A DNA stretch of 64,000 nucleotides from Acidobacteriota bacterium (GTDB lineage: Bacteria > Acidobacteriota > Vicinamibacteria > Vicinamibacterales > CAVVIG01), in contig JADZED010000010.1 of NCBI GenBank assembly GCA_020850715.1, positions 1 to 64,000 on the forward strand, given 5' to 3'. The position numbers were made by a program, and so were the translations under genes. Below are positions 17,440 to 27,043 of the stretch, in pieces (position 1 is the stretch's first letter; the number at the start of each line of letters is the position of its first letter). The notes beneath the pieces were generated by a model that saw only the letters and a list, made by a program, of their open reading frames with translations, was not told the origin of the DNA and did not search any database.

Positions 17440-19320
17440 TCAGTACCCCACCGCATACCCCGTCCGCCGCGGATCCGCCCCCGCCAGCATCGTCCCCTTC
17501 TCGAGATCGACCACGATCCCCTGCATCCCGCCCACCGCCGACGTAAAGTCGGACGTCAGGTTGATGGTATGCCCCATCCGCCGCAGCGCCTCTACCGCCG
17601 CCGCCGGCACTCGATTCTCCATCGTCGCGCTGACCGCCGACCCGGGCTTGTAGAAGCTCGGATCGGCGTCGAGCGCGAACCGCGGATGCTCCACCGCCTG
17701 CTGCGCCGGCAGATGGAAGTCGATCACGTTCACCAGCATCTGGAACTCGGTCTGCCCAATCGTCTCGCCGCCCGGCGAACCGAACACCATCGCCACCCGT
17801 CCGTCCTTCAACACGATCGTCGGCGAGTTGTTCAAGAGCGGAATCTGCCCGCCGCGCACGTAATTCACGTCACCGGGATACGGCGACGTCGACCCGAGCC
17901 GCATGCCGTTGTTCAACAACAGCCCCGTGCCGCCGACCACCACGCCGGTGCCAAAGCCGCCGCCCAGCGTCGGCGTGCACGCCACGGCATTGCCGTACTG
18001 ATCGATGATCGAAAAGCTGGTCGTGTCGTACTCGCGCTCATAGCGCTCGGTGAACGGCCGCGCGTCGGGCGCGCGGAAGAACGCCTCGAGCCCGGCCGGC
18101 GCCCGCCCCACGCCGCGCGCCGCGGCAGCGCCTGGCGGCGCGCCCGGCATCGGATAGGGCCCGGCCTTGTCGATCTGAATCAGCCGGCGCCTGGCATCGG
18201 CGTACGACTTCGAGAGAAGTCCGTCGATCGGCACGTCGGTGAACGCCGGGTCGCCGACGTACCTGTAGACGTCGGCCTTCGCCACCTTGATCGCCTCCAT
18301 GAGCAGGTGCAGCGCCTCCGGGCTGTTCGGCCCCATCTTCGCGAGGTCGAATCCTTCGACCAGATTCAACTGCATCGCGAGCTCGAGGCCGCCACGCGAA
18401 GTCGGCGCGCTGCTGTAGACGTCGTAGCCCCGATACGTCGTGTGCACGGGCTCCTGCCAGACCGCGCGGAACCCGGCCAGGTCGGCGGCCGTGAGCAGCC
18501 CGTGCTGCTCCTTGAAGAAGCGTTCGAACTCCTGCGCGATGTCGCCCCTGTAGAAGCGATCGAACGCCGCCTGAATCGCCTCGCCGCGCGGCCTGCCGGC
18601 CTTCAGCGCCCCCTGCTCCGCCTCGGCCAGCTTGCGGAGCGTCGCGCCGAGGTCGGGGTTCTTCCAGATCTCGCCGGCCTCTGGCGCGCGGCCTTCCGGC
18701 AGGAAGATCTTCGCCGTCGTCGGAAACCGCTCGAGGTTCTTCCGCGCACGCGCGATCGCCGTCGCAAGCGTCGGATCGATCGGATAGCCGCGTTCGGCAT
18801 AGTCGACCGCCGGCGCGACGACGTCGGCCAGGCTCATCGTGCCGAAGCGCTGGAGCGCCGTGAGATACCCGCCCAGATTGCCCGGTACGATCGCCGCGTC
18901 GATGCCGGAGCCGAGCCTCTCGGGGGTCATTGTGGAGGGGTCGATCGCCTTGGGCGCCGCGCCGGCCATCGAGAGCGAGTAGACCCGCCCGCTCTTCCTG
19001 TCGAACACGGTCATGAAGCCGTTGCCGCCGATGCCGTTCATCTGCGGCTCCATCATGTTCAACGCCGCGCCGACCGCAACCGCGGCATCGACGGCGTTGC
19101 CGCCCTTCGCCAGCACCTGGAGACCAGCCATCGCCGCAAGCGGGTGCCCGGCCGCGACCAGGCCGTGCACGCCGGGGACCGACGGGCGATACATCGGCAG
19201 CGGCCGCCCGCGCCCGGCGCCGCCGTCGGGATCCTGCCCTCGCAGCGCGACGCCTCCCGTCGTCCCGGCGATCGCCAGCACCGCCGCCACCATCGCCGCC
19301 CGGCGCGTCATCCTGCTCAT
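17440..19320 (-). CDS. ggt: Gamma-glutamyltransferase, exported
   Basis: A proenzyme of about 626 residues transferring or hydrolysing gamma-glutamyl groups of glutathione and related peptides in the periplasm. A signal peptide (RRAAMVAAVLAIAG) is followed by the large-subunit domain with GGNAVDAAVA and the MNGIGGNGFM block. The autocatalytic processing site is DTTSFSIID, where the second Thr becomes the N-terminal nucleophile. SPGGETIGQ follows in the small subunit. I prefer the ATG at 19320, nine bases after GGAG (19333-19330). ATG 19329 abuts that site directly. Transcribed divergently from the dehydratase gene. Confidence 0.92.
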   Translation of the reverse strand: MSRMTRRAAMVAAVLAIAGTTGGVALRGQDPDGGAGRGRPLPMYRPSVPGVHGLVAAGHPLAAMAGLQVLAKGGNAVDAAVAVGAALNMMEPQMNGIGGNGFMTVFDRKSGRVYSLSMAGAAPKAIDPSTMTPERLGSGIDAAIVPGNLGGYLTALQRFGTMSLADVVAPAVDYAERGYPIDPTLATAIARARKNLERFPTTAKIFLPEGRAPEAGEIWKNPDLGATLRKLAEAEQGALKAGRPRGEAIQAAFDRFYRGDIAQEFERFFKEQHGLLTAADLAGFRAVWQEPVHTTYRGYDVYSSAPTSRGGLELAMQLNLVEGFDLAKMGPNSPEALHLLMEAIKVAKADVYRYVGDPAFTDVPIDGLLSKSYADARRRLIQIDKAGPYPMPGAPPGAAAARGVGRAPAGLEAFFRAPDARPFTERYEREYDTTSFSIIDQYGNAVACTPTLGGGFGTGVVVGGTGLLLNNGMRLGSTSPYPGDVNYVRGGQIPLLNNSPTIVLKDGRVAMVFGSPGGETIGQTEFQMLVNVIDFHLPAQQAVEHPRFALDADPSFYKPGSAVSATMENRVPAAAVEALRRMGHTINLTSDFTSAVGGMQGIVVDLEKGTMLAGADPRRTGYAVGY

Positions 19321-19416
19321 CGTTCCCATCTCCTTCGTGCGCCATCATCGATGGCCGCTTCGGCCGGTGTCAACCTTCGGCCGGAGCCGGCGGCCGGTGT
19401 AGCATAACGACCGTTC

Positions 19417-20427
19417 ATGCCGGCTCATCTCGAAGACGCGCCGCCGACCTTCGACGACGTGCTGGGCGCCGCCCGGCAGATCGCCGGCGCGGCGCATCGC
19501 ACGCCGGTCGTCACCTCGCGCACGATCGACGATCGCGTGGGCGCGCGGCTGTTCTTCAAGTGCGAGAACCTGCAGCGCGCCGGCGCCTTCAAGTTCCGCG
19601 GGGCCTACAATGCGCTCTCGCGCCTCTCCGCGGACCAACGGCGCCGAGGCGTCGTCACCTTCTCGTCCGGCAACCACGCACAGGCAATCGCGCTCGCCGG
19701 ACAACTGCTCGACGTCCCCCGCGTGATCGTGATGCCGGCCGACGCCCCGGCGGTGAAGATCGCCGCCACGCGGGGCTATGGCGGCGAGGTCGTGCTCTAC
19801 GATCGGGCGCGCGAAGACCGCGAGGAGATCGGCCGGCGGCTCGGCCAGGAGCGCGGCCTCGCCGTGATCCCGCCGTACAACCACCCCCACATCATCGCGG
19901 GACAGGGGACGGCGGCGCTCGAGCTGTTCGAGGAGACAGGCGCCCTCGACCATCTCTTCGCGCCGTGCGGCGGCGGCGGGCTGCTCGCCGGCTCGTCGCT
20001 CTCGGCCGCCGCGGCATCGCCCGGCTGCCGCGTCGTGGGCGTCGAACCGGCGGCGGGCGACGACGCCGCACGATCGTTCCGGACCAGGACGCTGCAGACG
20101 GTGAGCAACCCGCAGACGGTCGCCGATGGCGCGCGCACGCCGTCGCTCGGCTCGCTCACCTTCCCGATCGTCCTGCAGCACGCGAGCGACATCGTCAGCG
20201 TGGAGGATCCGCCGCTGCTGCGCACGATGTTCCACCTGTGGGAGCGGCTGAAGCTGGTGGTCGAACCGACAGGCGCGCTGGGCGCGGCCGCGGCCGTCGA
20301 GCGCGTCGTGGACGTGCGCGGGGCCCGCGTCGGCATCATCCTGAGCGGCGGGAACGTCGAGCTCGCGCAGATCCCCGCCTGGCTCGAGATCTCGGCGAGG
20401 GCTCGGCACACCGGACAGCCAGTCTGA
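19417..20427 (+). CDS. PLP-dependent threonine/serine dehydratase
   Basis: This 336-residue fold-type II PLP enzyme has the lysine motif FKFRGAYNAL near residue 55, the cofactor loop SSGNHAQAIA near 85, and the phosphate-binding GGGGLLAG near 188. It probably deaminates threonine to 2-oxobutyrate, or serine or threo-3-hydroxyaspartate. It lacks the C-terminal ACT regulatory domain of biosynthetic IlvA, so it belongs with short catabolic enzymes (TdcB, serine racemase). It is monocistronic, facing away from ggt. The exact substrate cannot be told from sequence alone. Confidence 0.87.
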   Translation: MPAHLEDAPPTFDDVLGAARQIAGAAHRTPVVTSRTIDDRVGARLFFKCENLQRAGAFKFRGAYNALSRLSADQRRRGVVTFSSGNHAQAIALAGQLLDVPRVIVMPADAPAVKIAATRGYGGEVVLYDRAREDREEIGRRLGQERGLAVIPPYNHPHIIAGQGTAALELFEETGALDHLFAPCGGGGLLAGSSLSAAAASPGCRVVGVEPAAGDDAARSFRTRTLQTVSNPQTVADGARTPSLGSLTFPIVLQHASDIVSVEDPPLLRTMFHLWERLKLVVEPTGALGAAAAVERVVDVRGARVGIILSGGNVELAQIPAWLEISARARHTGQPV

Positions 20428-20517
20428 GCGTCTGGTCGTCTAAACATTCCGAGCCTCCGGCCAGTCCAATCTCCTGGCCGTCCGAGGCGGAGCCGCAGAC
20501 GCGGCCGAGGAGGGGTG

Positions 20518-21033
20518 ATGCAAGCCCTGCAATCTGCTTGTTCCGTGATCGCAGCGTTCACGCTGGGGGTCGTGCCCGCGGTGGCGCAGGACGCCGGGAA
20601 GGTCGAGGTGACTCCGTATGCGGCTGTCGGTTCGGCGGGCGCTTCTCCCGTCGGCGTCGCCATCACGCTTCCCGTCAACCGAACGTTCAGTGTCGAAACT
20701 GGCGTGGCGTATCGGCGAGGCGAAGGCCGCATCCACGCTTTGAGGACTGACGCCAGTCTCCTGTGGTCGTTGCCGCGCGTCGGTCTGTTCACGCCATATG
20801 TCGCCGCGGGACTGGGCCTGTCGCAGTACGGGGCGCCCGTCTTCTCCTCCAGCGGTCCTCCGGTCGGCACGCTGGCGCGCGTGGCCCTGACCGTGAACGC
20901 TGGAGGCGGCGTGAAGGCGCCAATGAACGGGAAGCTGGATCTGCGGACAGATGTCCGGTGGTTCAAAGCTCTTGGCGGATCAGAGCAGTTTCGCGTCGCG
21001 CAAGGCATCTCCTTCCACGCCGGCCGACGGTAG
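20518..21033 (+). CDS. Small exported beta-barrel-like protein
   Basis: This protein of about 171 residues has a signal peptide (cleavage after VVPAVAQ) followed by alternating hydrophobic strands and glycine-rich turns typical of an eight-strand outer-membrane barrel. AGGG and aromatic girdle residues are seen near the end. It has no specific family assignment. ATG 20518 follows AGGAGGGG. A GTG three bases earlier is an equivalent start. It sits 90 bases after the dehydratase gene, with no functional link apparent. Confidence 0.6.
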   Translation: MQALQSACSVIAAFTLGVVPAVAQDAGKVEVTPYAAVGSAGASPVGVAITLPVNRTFSVETGVAYRRGEGRIHALRTDASLLWSLPRVGLFTPYVAAGLGLSQYGAPVFSSSGPPVGTLARVALTVNAGGGVKAPMNGKLDLRTDVRWFKALGGSEQFRVAQGISFHAGRR

Positions 21034-21146
21034 AACGAAGCATTGGCTCGGCACTGCGGGGCGGCCGTCCACGCCGAACGAGGAACAGATCGCGGAGCGC
21101 GGCGCCGGGATGGCAAGACGCGAAGAGCGGGAATGAATGGGCCATC

Positions 21147-23726
21147 TCAGAACCGCACCCGGGAGCCGACGATGATGCGGCGAGGCGAGCCGGCGGAGGT
21201 GGGCTGGCCGAAGAACGGCGACGTCAGCACGCCGCTGAAGCCCTGCGGGTTGACGAGATTCAGGAGGTTCGAGATGCGCGCGTAGACCTCGAGACGCACG
21301 CGCTCTCCCGCGCCGCCCCCCCCGCTGTTGCCACCGCGGTCCCGCCCGCCGCGGCCCGCGCCGCCGCCCGGGGGCGGGGGAGCCGCCGCGCGCGGCTGCC
21401 CCACGCCGATACCCCAGGTGAGCGTCAGGTCCAGGTTCTTCGAACCGGCGCCCCTGCCGGCGTTCCGGCCCACGCCGTCCGGCCGCTCGTTGTTCTCGCC
21501 GTCGCCGTTCGCGTCGACGCCGGTCGTGATTGCGTAGGGCGCTCCCGACTGCGCGCGCAGCCGCGCGTTCACGCGAAAGCCCGCGGCCACGTCGGTGTTC
21601 ACCGACAGGCTGACGCGATGGCGGACGTCCTGCCGCGACGGTCCCCACTCGCCCGCGAGGTCGAAGCTGTCGGGCGGCAGCGCGAGCGCGCCGTCGGAGT
21701 CGTTCCACGCCTCGCCGAGCGTGTAGCCCAAGGTCGCCGTGAAGCGCCTCGGACGGTGCGTCAGCGAGAGCTGCAGATCGAGGCTGTTGGCGAGCGAACG
21801 CGCGGTGGACTCGATCTGGGTGATGTTGCGCACGGCGAGATCGGGGCGCACGCCGTTCACCGGCGCGTTGGCGTCGCGGCTGCGGAACAGGTGGGCGCCG
21901 GTCGTGCGCGCGTAGGTCGCGCGCAGGCGCGCCCACGGGGCCAGGGCATGGTCGACGCCGATCCGCAGCCGCCGCGTCGACGGCGCGTCGAGCTCCGGCG
22001 AGGTCCGGATGATGCCCGGCGGGCGGGCGGCGCGGGCGACTCCGCCGGCGAGCGGATCCGGATAGCCTGGATCGGAGATCACGAGATCGCTCTGCTGCTG
22101 GCCGTTCACTCTGAGGGTCTGCTCGTAGAGCGAGGCGCCGAACGCATCGTGAAACACGGCGTAGCTCGCGCGAAGCGTCGTCCGCCGCCCGGGGATCGGC
22201 GTCCAGCTCGCGCTGACGCTGGGAGAAAAATTGGCCCAGTCGCGCAGGTGCGTCTGCGCGTCCTGCCGTAGGCCGGCCGTGATCATCAGATCGCGGCGCA
22301 CGCGGTAGCTGTCCTGCAGGCTCCAGCCGAAGCGATAGAGCGCATAGCCATAGCGCGGATCGCCGATGCGCTGGGTGAAGGTGGTCGGACGATCGGCGAG
22401 GTAAGCGTCGAGACTCGGGAAGGTGAAAGTGCCGCGCGCGTTGCGCCGCTCGTCGCCGCTGTCGTGCGCGCCGTTCACGGTGATCCCGGCCGTGATCTGG
22501 TGGACCTCCGCGACGGTCGCCTCGAGCTCGTCCTCGATCTCGACCGTGCGCGAGCGCCGGCCGCCCGCGATCTGCGCCCCTCCCGACGTGAACGCGTCGA
22601 GCACGCGCGTGGTGATCTCGTCGCTCGCCGACCCAGACTCGGTCGTGTCCCAGGCGAACTGGAACCGGAGATCGTTGACGAGCCGGGGCGACGTGGCGCG
22701 GTGGCTGGCCCGGATGCGTCCGTTGCTGCGCTCGCGCGTGTACCCGCGCTCGGGCAGATCGAGCTCGCCGATCCCCTGGTTCACCGCGCGGTCCGAGCCG
22801 GTCCGAATCTCGAGCCGCATCGTCTGCGCGGGCGTGAGGAGGTGGTCGAGGCGCGCCGAGAAGCCGAGCCCCTCGGCCGGCTGCGAGACGAGCGCCGAGA
22901 AGAGGCCGCCGGGGGTGGCGGCCCTTACGGTCTGCTGCTCCATCGCGTCGGATCGGTCGATCGAGAGCGAGAGCCCTGTGCGGTTCCTGACGAGCGGCCC
23001 GCTGAACGTCCAGGCGTGCTGCCGCGTCTGGCCCGACGGGCGCTCGTTGGAGAACGCGTTGCGGGCGTTCAACCGCTCGTCGCGCACGGTGAGCGAGCCA
23101 TCGGCGCGCCACCGATCGCCGCCAGGCCGCGTGCGGATCTCGATGCGCGGGCGGCCGTCGCCGCTGGCCGCGCCGACGTCGTAGCGGATGCGGACCTCCT
23201 GGATCTGCGTGCCCGGCGGCAGCTCGCCGCCGGCGAAGCCGTCCACGCGCAGCTCGGCGTCGCCGCCGGCCAGTTCCTGCAGCACGAGCCGCAGCTCCTC
23301 GGGATCGCTCGGCAGCGCGGCGATCGCGTCGGCGTCGAGCTCGGTGACGAACGCATCGAGCAGCGGCCGGTCACCCTCCGCGGGCGCCACCTCCACCTCT
23401 TCGACGACGGCGGCAATGCGCAGCTCGACCTCGCGCGTCGCGCGCGCACCGCTCCGGACCTCGACGCCCTGCAGATGGAGCCGCTCGAAGCCGGGCGCCG
23501 AGACATCGACGGCGTAGCCGCGGCCGGGTGGGAGCGTGAGCGTGGCCTGCCCGGTGGAATCGGTCGTCGCTTCAACCGGCTCGCCCCCGACCGTGACGGC
23601 GGCGACGGCGGCGCCGGCGACCGCAAGGCCGGTGGCGTCGCGCACCGTGACGCGCAGCGTGCCTGGCCGGGCGGCCTGCGCGGCCGCGAGGGCGGGCCAC
23701 AGCAGCAGCCCGGCGACGATGGCCAC
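21147..23726 (-). CDS. Oar-like TonB-dependent receptor with carboxypeptidase regulatory domain
   Basis: An outer-membrane receptor of about 859 residues. After the signal peptide (AGLLLWPALAAAQA), residues 25-110 form a carboxypeptidase regulatory-like beta-sandwich (TLRVTVRDATGLAVAGAAV). A plug region follows and then a long barrel ending RRIIVGSRVRF with the terminal Phe used for outer-membrane assembly. The start is uncertain: GTG 23726 leaves a short signal peptide without a positive N-region, while the frame is open upstream without ATG, GTG or TTG for about 36 codons. Such receptors are abundant in Acidobacteria, and the substrate is unknown. The C-terminal part is rich in Gly and Arg (PPPPGGGAGRGGRD). 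Confidence 0.8.
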   Translation of the reverse strand: MAIVAGLLLWPALAAAQAARPGTLRVTVRDATGLAVAGAAVAAVTVGGEPVEATTDSTGQATLTLPPGRGYAVDVSAPGFERLHLQGVEVRSGARATREVELRIAAVVEEVEVAPAEGDRPLLDAFVTELDADAIAALPSDPEELRLVLQELAGGDAELRVDGFAGGELPPGTQIQEVRIRYDVGAASGDGRPRIEIRTRPGGDRWRADGSLTVRDERLNARNAFSNERPSGQTRQHAWTFSGPLVRNRTGLSLSIDRSDAMEQQTVRAATPGGLFSALVSQPAEGLGFSARLDHLLTPAQTMRLEIRTGSDRAVNQGIGELDLPERGYTRERSNGRIRASHRATSPRLVNDLRFQFAWDTTESGSASDEITTRVLDAFTSGGAQIAGGRRSRTVEIEDELEATVAEVHQITAGITVNGAHDSGDERRNARGTFTFPSLDAYLADRPTTFTQRIGDPRYGYALYRFGWSLQDSYRVRRDLMITAGLRQDAQTHLRDWANFSPSVSASWTPIPGRRTTLRASYAVFHDAFGASLYEQTLRVNGQQQSDLVISDPGYPDPLAGGVARAARPPGIIRTSPELDAPSTRRLRIGVDHALAPWARLRATYARTTGAHLFRSRDANAPVNGVRPDLAVRNITQIESTARSLANSLDLQLSLTHRPRRFTATLGYTLGEAWNDSDGALALPPDSFDLAGEWGPSRQDVRHRVSLSVNTDVAAGFRVNARLRAQSGAPYAITTGVDANGDGENNERPDGVGRNAGRGAGSKNLDLTLTWGIGVGQPRAAAPPPPGGGAGRGGRDRGGNSGGGGAGERVRLEVYARISNLLNLVNPQGFSGVLTSPFFGQPTSAGSPRRIIVGSRVRF

Positions 23727-23827
23727 GAGGCATCCTGCAGTCCCGGTGGTCCCGGCGGGCCGGCTGCCCGTGCGCCGTGTCCGGGCTCGTGCGTCGCGGC
23801 TCGTGGCGTCCTCCTTCGTGGTCCGCT

Positions 23828-24520
23828 CTAGGCGATCATCTCCGGCTCGAGCACCCGCTCGACGGCGCGGCCGCCGGCCTCGCTCACGTAGTAGCACTTC
23901 GCCGCGGCCCGCGTGTGCACCACACGTTTGACGGTCTGGTCCTCGAAAAGGATGCCCGCGTCGTTGTCGCAGGCGTAGCCCGGCTTCATCCGCCCGGCGG
24001 CGATCAACGCATGATAGAGCGGCCGCCGGTCGGCTTCGGCATCGAAATGGGGGCAATGGCTCCCTTTCAGGAAACCCAGGCCCTGGACCGTCGAGAGGGC
24101 CTTGGGACGGGAGTCGGTGGTGCCTTCCTCGAACCAGCAGAGCGAGCCCGCGCTCGCACCACCGAGCACGATGCCGCGGTCCCAGGCCGTCCGGAGGACG
24201 GCGTCGATGCCGTGCGCCTTCCAGATCGCCTGCTGGTTGAGCGTGTTCCCACCCGAGCAGATGATCGCGTCGACGCCCAGGAGCACTTCATCCCAGCCGG
24301 AGGTCTGCGTCGCGCTGGCGATGAAGCTCTCCTGCACGAGCGGCGTCACGTCGAGGCGGGCGCAGCTGCGGTACCACCCGATGATGGCCGCCGGCGAGTC
24401 GGCCGATGCCGTCGGCAGGTAGAGCATTGTCGGACGCGCCTTGCCGGTGAGCTGCGCGGCGCAACGGATGAACGGTTCGTCGAAGCCGCCGCCGGCGACG
24501 AGAATGCGGCGCGGCATCAC
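23828..24520 (-). CDS. Peptidase E-like (S51 family) hydrolase
   Basis: This 230-residue class I glutamine amidotransferase-like fold has the nucleophile elbow GGASAGSLCWF near residue 122 (Ser), as in dipeptidase E and cyanophycinase. CSGGNTLNQ near 91 and a His-containing C-terminal half complete the pattern. Family members cleave Asp-X dipeptides or cyanophycin in the cytoplasm. No signal peptide is seen. It is encoded upstream of the TonB receptor on the same strand, about 100 bases apart. Confidence 0.82.
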   Translation of the reverse strand: MMPRRILVAGGGFDEPFIRCAAQLTGKARPTMLYLPTASADSPAAIIGWYRSCARLDVTPLVQESFIASATQTSGWDEVLLGVDAIICSGGNTLNQQAIWKAHGIDAVLRTAWDRGIVLGGASAGSLCWFEEGTTDSRPKALSTVQGLGFLKGSHCPHFDAEADRRPLYHALIAAGRMKPGYACDNDAGILFEDQTVKRVVHTRAAAKCYYVSEAGGRAVERVLEPEMIA

Positions 24521-24559
24521 GACGGGCGCGAGGACGACACGGCGGGCACGACGTGAATT

Positions 24560-25308
24560 CTACATGGTGTGGCGTTGCGATTCTGGCATGCGGCGGGGGT
24601 GGGCCGCGGGCGTGCGGGCCGGGGTCCTCGAACGCCGCCGCCTCGACCACCATGCACGAAAGCCGAGCAGCGCGCCGACGGCCAGCGCGTAGTACCGCGG
24701 CCGGCTGATGTCGGCCTTCACCAGCCACCAGTAATGGACGACGCCGAGGCAGGCCGACACGTACACCAGCCGGTGCAGCGCCTGCCATTTCCTTCCAAGC
24801 CGCCGGATCATCCCCGTCGTCGAGGTCAGCGCGAGCGGCAGCAGGAGCGCCAGCGCGGTGAATCCGATCGTGATGAACGGCCGATCGCCCGCGATGTCGC
24901 CCGCGATCGACGCCGCGAGCCGGCGGATCGTCTCGATCGAGACAAGCCCCCCGGGAAACTCGACGAGCCCCGCGAGGCGGTCGACGAGCATGTAGGTCAG
25001 GAAGTGCAGCGACCCGTAGAAGAAGGCGAACAGGCCGATCATCCTCCGGAACCGGACGATGGCGTTCCAGCCGGTGATGCGCCGCAGCGGCGTGATCGCG
25101 AGCGTGAGGCACAGGAAGCGCAGCGTCCAGATCCCCGTCTCGCTGGTGAGATCGCCGAGCGGGTTGACGCTGAGACGGTCGGTGAGGAACGCCCACACGA
25201 GCCAGGCAAGCGGCCCGAGCGCGGCGAAGAAGACGAGCGGCTTGAGCGCCAGGCGAACGGCACGGTCGGACGGAGCCCATCCAGCGTCCCGGCGCCGTGA
25301 TGCGAAGG

Positions 25309-25312
<4 letters not shown>
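24560..25312 (-). CDS. msrQ: MsrQ, heme membrane subunit of methionine sulfoxide reductase
   Basis: An integral membrane protein of about 250 residues with six hydrophobic segments, of the ferric reductase-like transmembrane family. Conserved histidines lie in FYGSLHFLTYM, WQALHRLVYVS and GVVHYWWLVKA, the likely heme ligands. It passes quinol electrons to MsrP in the periplasm. It follows msrP with a one-base to four-base overlap. No ATG, GTG or TTG precedes the first membrane segment in frame, so a CTG overlapping the msrP stop (CTGA) is the best candidate start. The C-terminal 30 residues are Arg-rich. Confidence 0.85.
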
Positions 25313-26280
<968 letters not shown>

Positions 26281-26286
26281 GGCTTC

Positions 26287-26292
26287 ATTATA
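26287..26292 (-). promoter_or_regulatory. TATAAT -10 element of msrP
   Basis: A perfect TATAAT lies on the minus strand seven bases before the msrP ATG, in AT-rich sequence. No clear -35 is seen. The spacing implies transcription starting at or next to the start codon. Confidence 0.5.
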
Positions 26293-26329
26293 GGAATTAT
26301 CGGAGCAGGCGCCATGCTAGGCTCGATGA

Positions 26330-27040
26330 ATGGCGTCCATGCCTGCTATGACGACCGAATCCTACCCGCGGTTGCTCTCGCTCGCCGTGCACGAAATCCG
26401 GACGCCGGTCGGCATCGTCGGCGGCTACCTGCGGATGCTGCTGCGCGACACCGAATCGACGCTCCCGGCGCGCCAGCGCAGGATGCTCGAGGAGGCCGAG
26501 AAGTCGTGCGCGCGCATCGGCGCGCTGGTCGCCGAGCTCAGCGACGTCGGCCGGATTGATGCGGGGCTCGTTCCGCTCGCGCACGAGAGGTTCGATCTCT
26601 TCGCGCTGCTGGAGGATGTGGCCGGAAAGATGCATGAGGCCAGCGATCGAGAGGTGCGATTCGAGCTCGACGGGCCGCCCAGCGGGGCGCCGATGAGCGG
26701 CGATCCCGCCCGGATCCGCGAATCGTTCCAATCGATATTCAGAGCCATCTTGCGCGAACAGCCCTCGGCCTGCACGGTCGTCGCCTCCCGGCGCATCGCA
26801 CTGGTGGCCGGGGTGCGCGCGGCCGTCGTGGTCGCGGCCGAGGCTTCCTCTGTACAGGCGGCGTACGCGGCGGCGCCCGGACCATTCGACGAGATGCGCG
26901 GCGGTCTCGGCCTGGCGCTGCCGATCGCGCGGCGCGTCATCGAAGCCCATGGCGGCTCGCTGGCCGCGCCGGCGGCGTCGGGCGGAGAAGCGCCGGGCGT
27001 CCGCAGCGCGGCGATCGTGGCGCTGCCCCTTCGGAGCTGA
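26330..27040 (+). CDS. Histidine kinase-like sensor with degenerate ATPase domain
   Basis: This 236-residue soluble protein has a HisKA dimerisation domain with the phospho-acceptor His in AVHEIRTPVG near residue 21. The ATPase part is eroded. The N-box has no Asn (RIRESFQSIFRAI), the DxGxG box is missing, and only the G2-like GGLGLALPIARRVIEAHGG remains. It has no membrane segment or input domain. Three ATGs cluster at 26330, 26339 and 26348, and the start is uncertain. It is followed after three bases by an NtrC-type regulator, its obvious partner. It may act as a phosphatase or phosphotransfer protein rather than an autokinase. Confidence 0.75.
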   Translation: MASMPAMTTESYPRLLSLAVHEIRTPVGIVGGYLRMLLRDTESTLPARQRRMLEEAEKSCARIGALVAELSDVGRIDAGLVPLAHERFDLFALLEDVAGKMHEASDREVRFELDGPPSGAPMSGDPARIRESFQSIFRAILREQPSACTVVASRRIALVAGVRAAVVVAAEASSVQAAYAAAPGPFDEMRGGLGLALPIARRVIEAHGGSLAAPAASGGEAPGVRSAAIVALPLRS

Positions 27041-27043
27041 GCG

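Noticed and set aside
20980-23112. 710-codon minus-strand frame inside the TonB receptor gene
   Set aside because: It is an Arg/Ala-rich shadow of the receptor in another phase.
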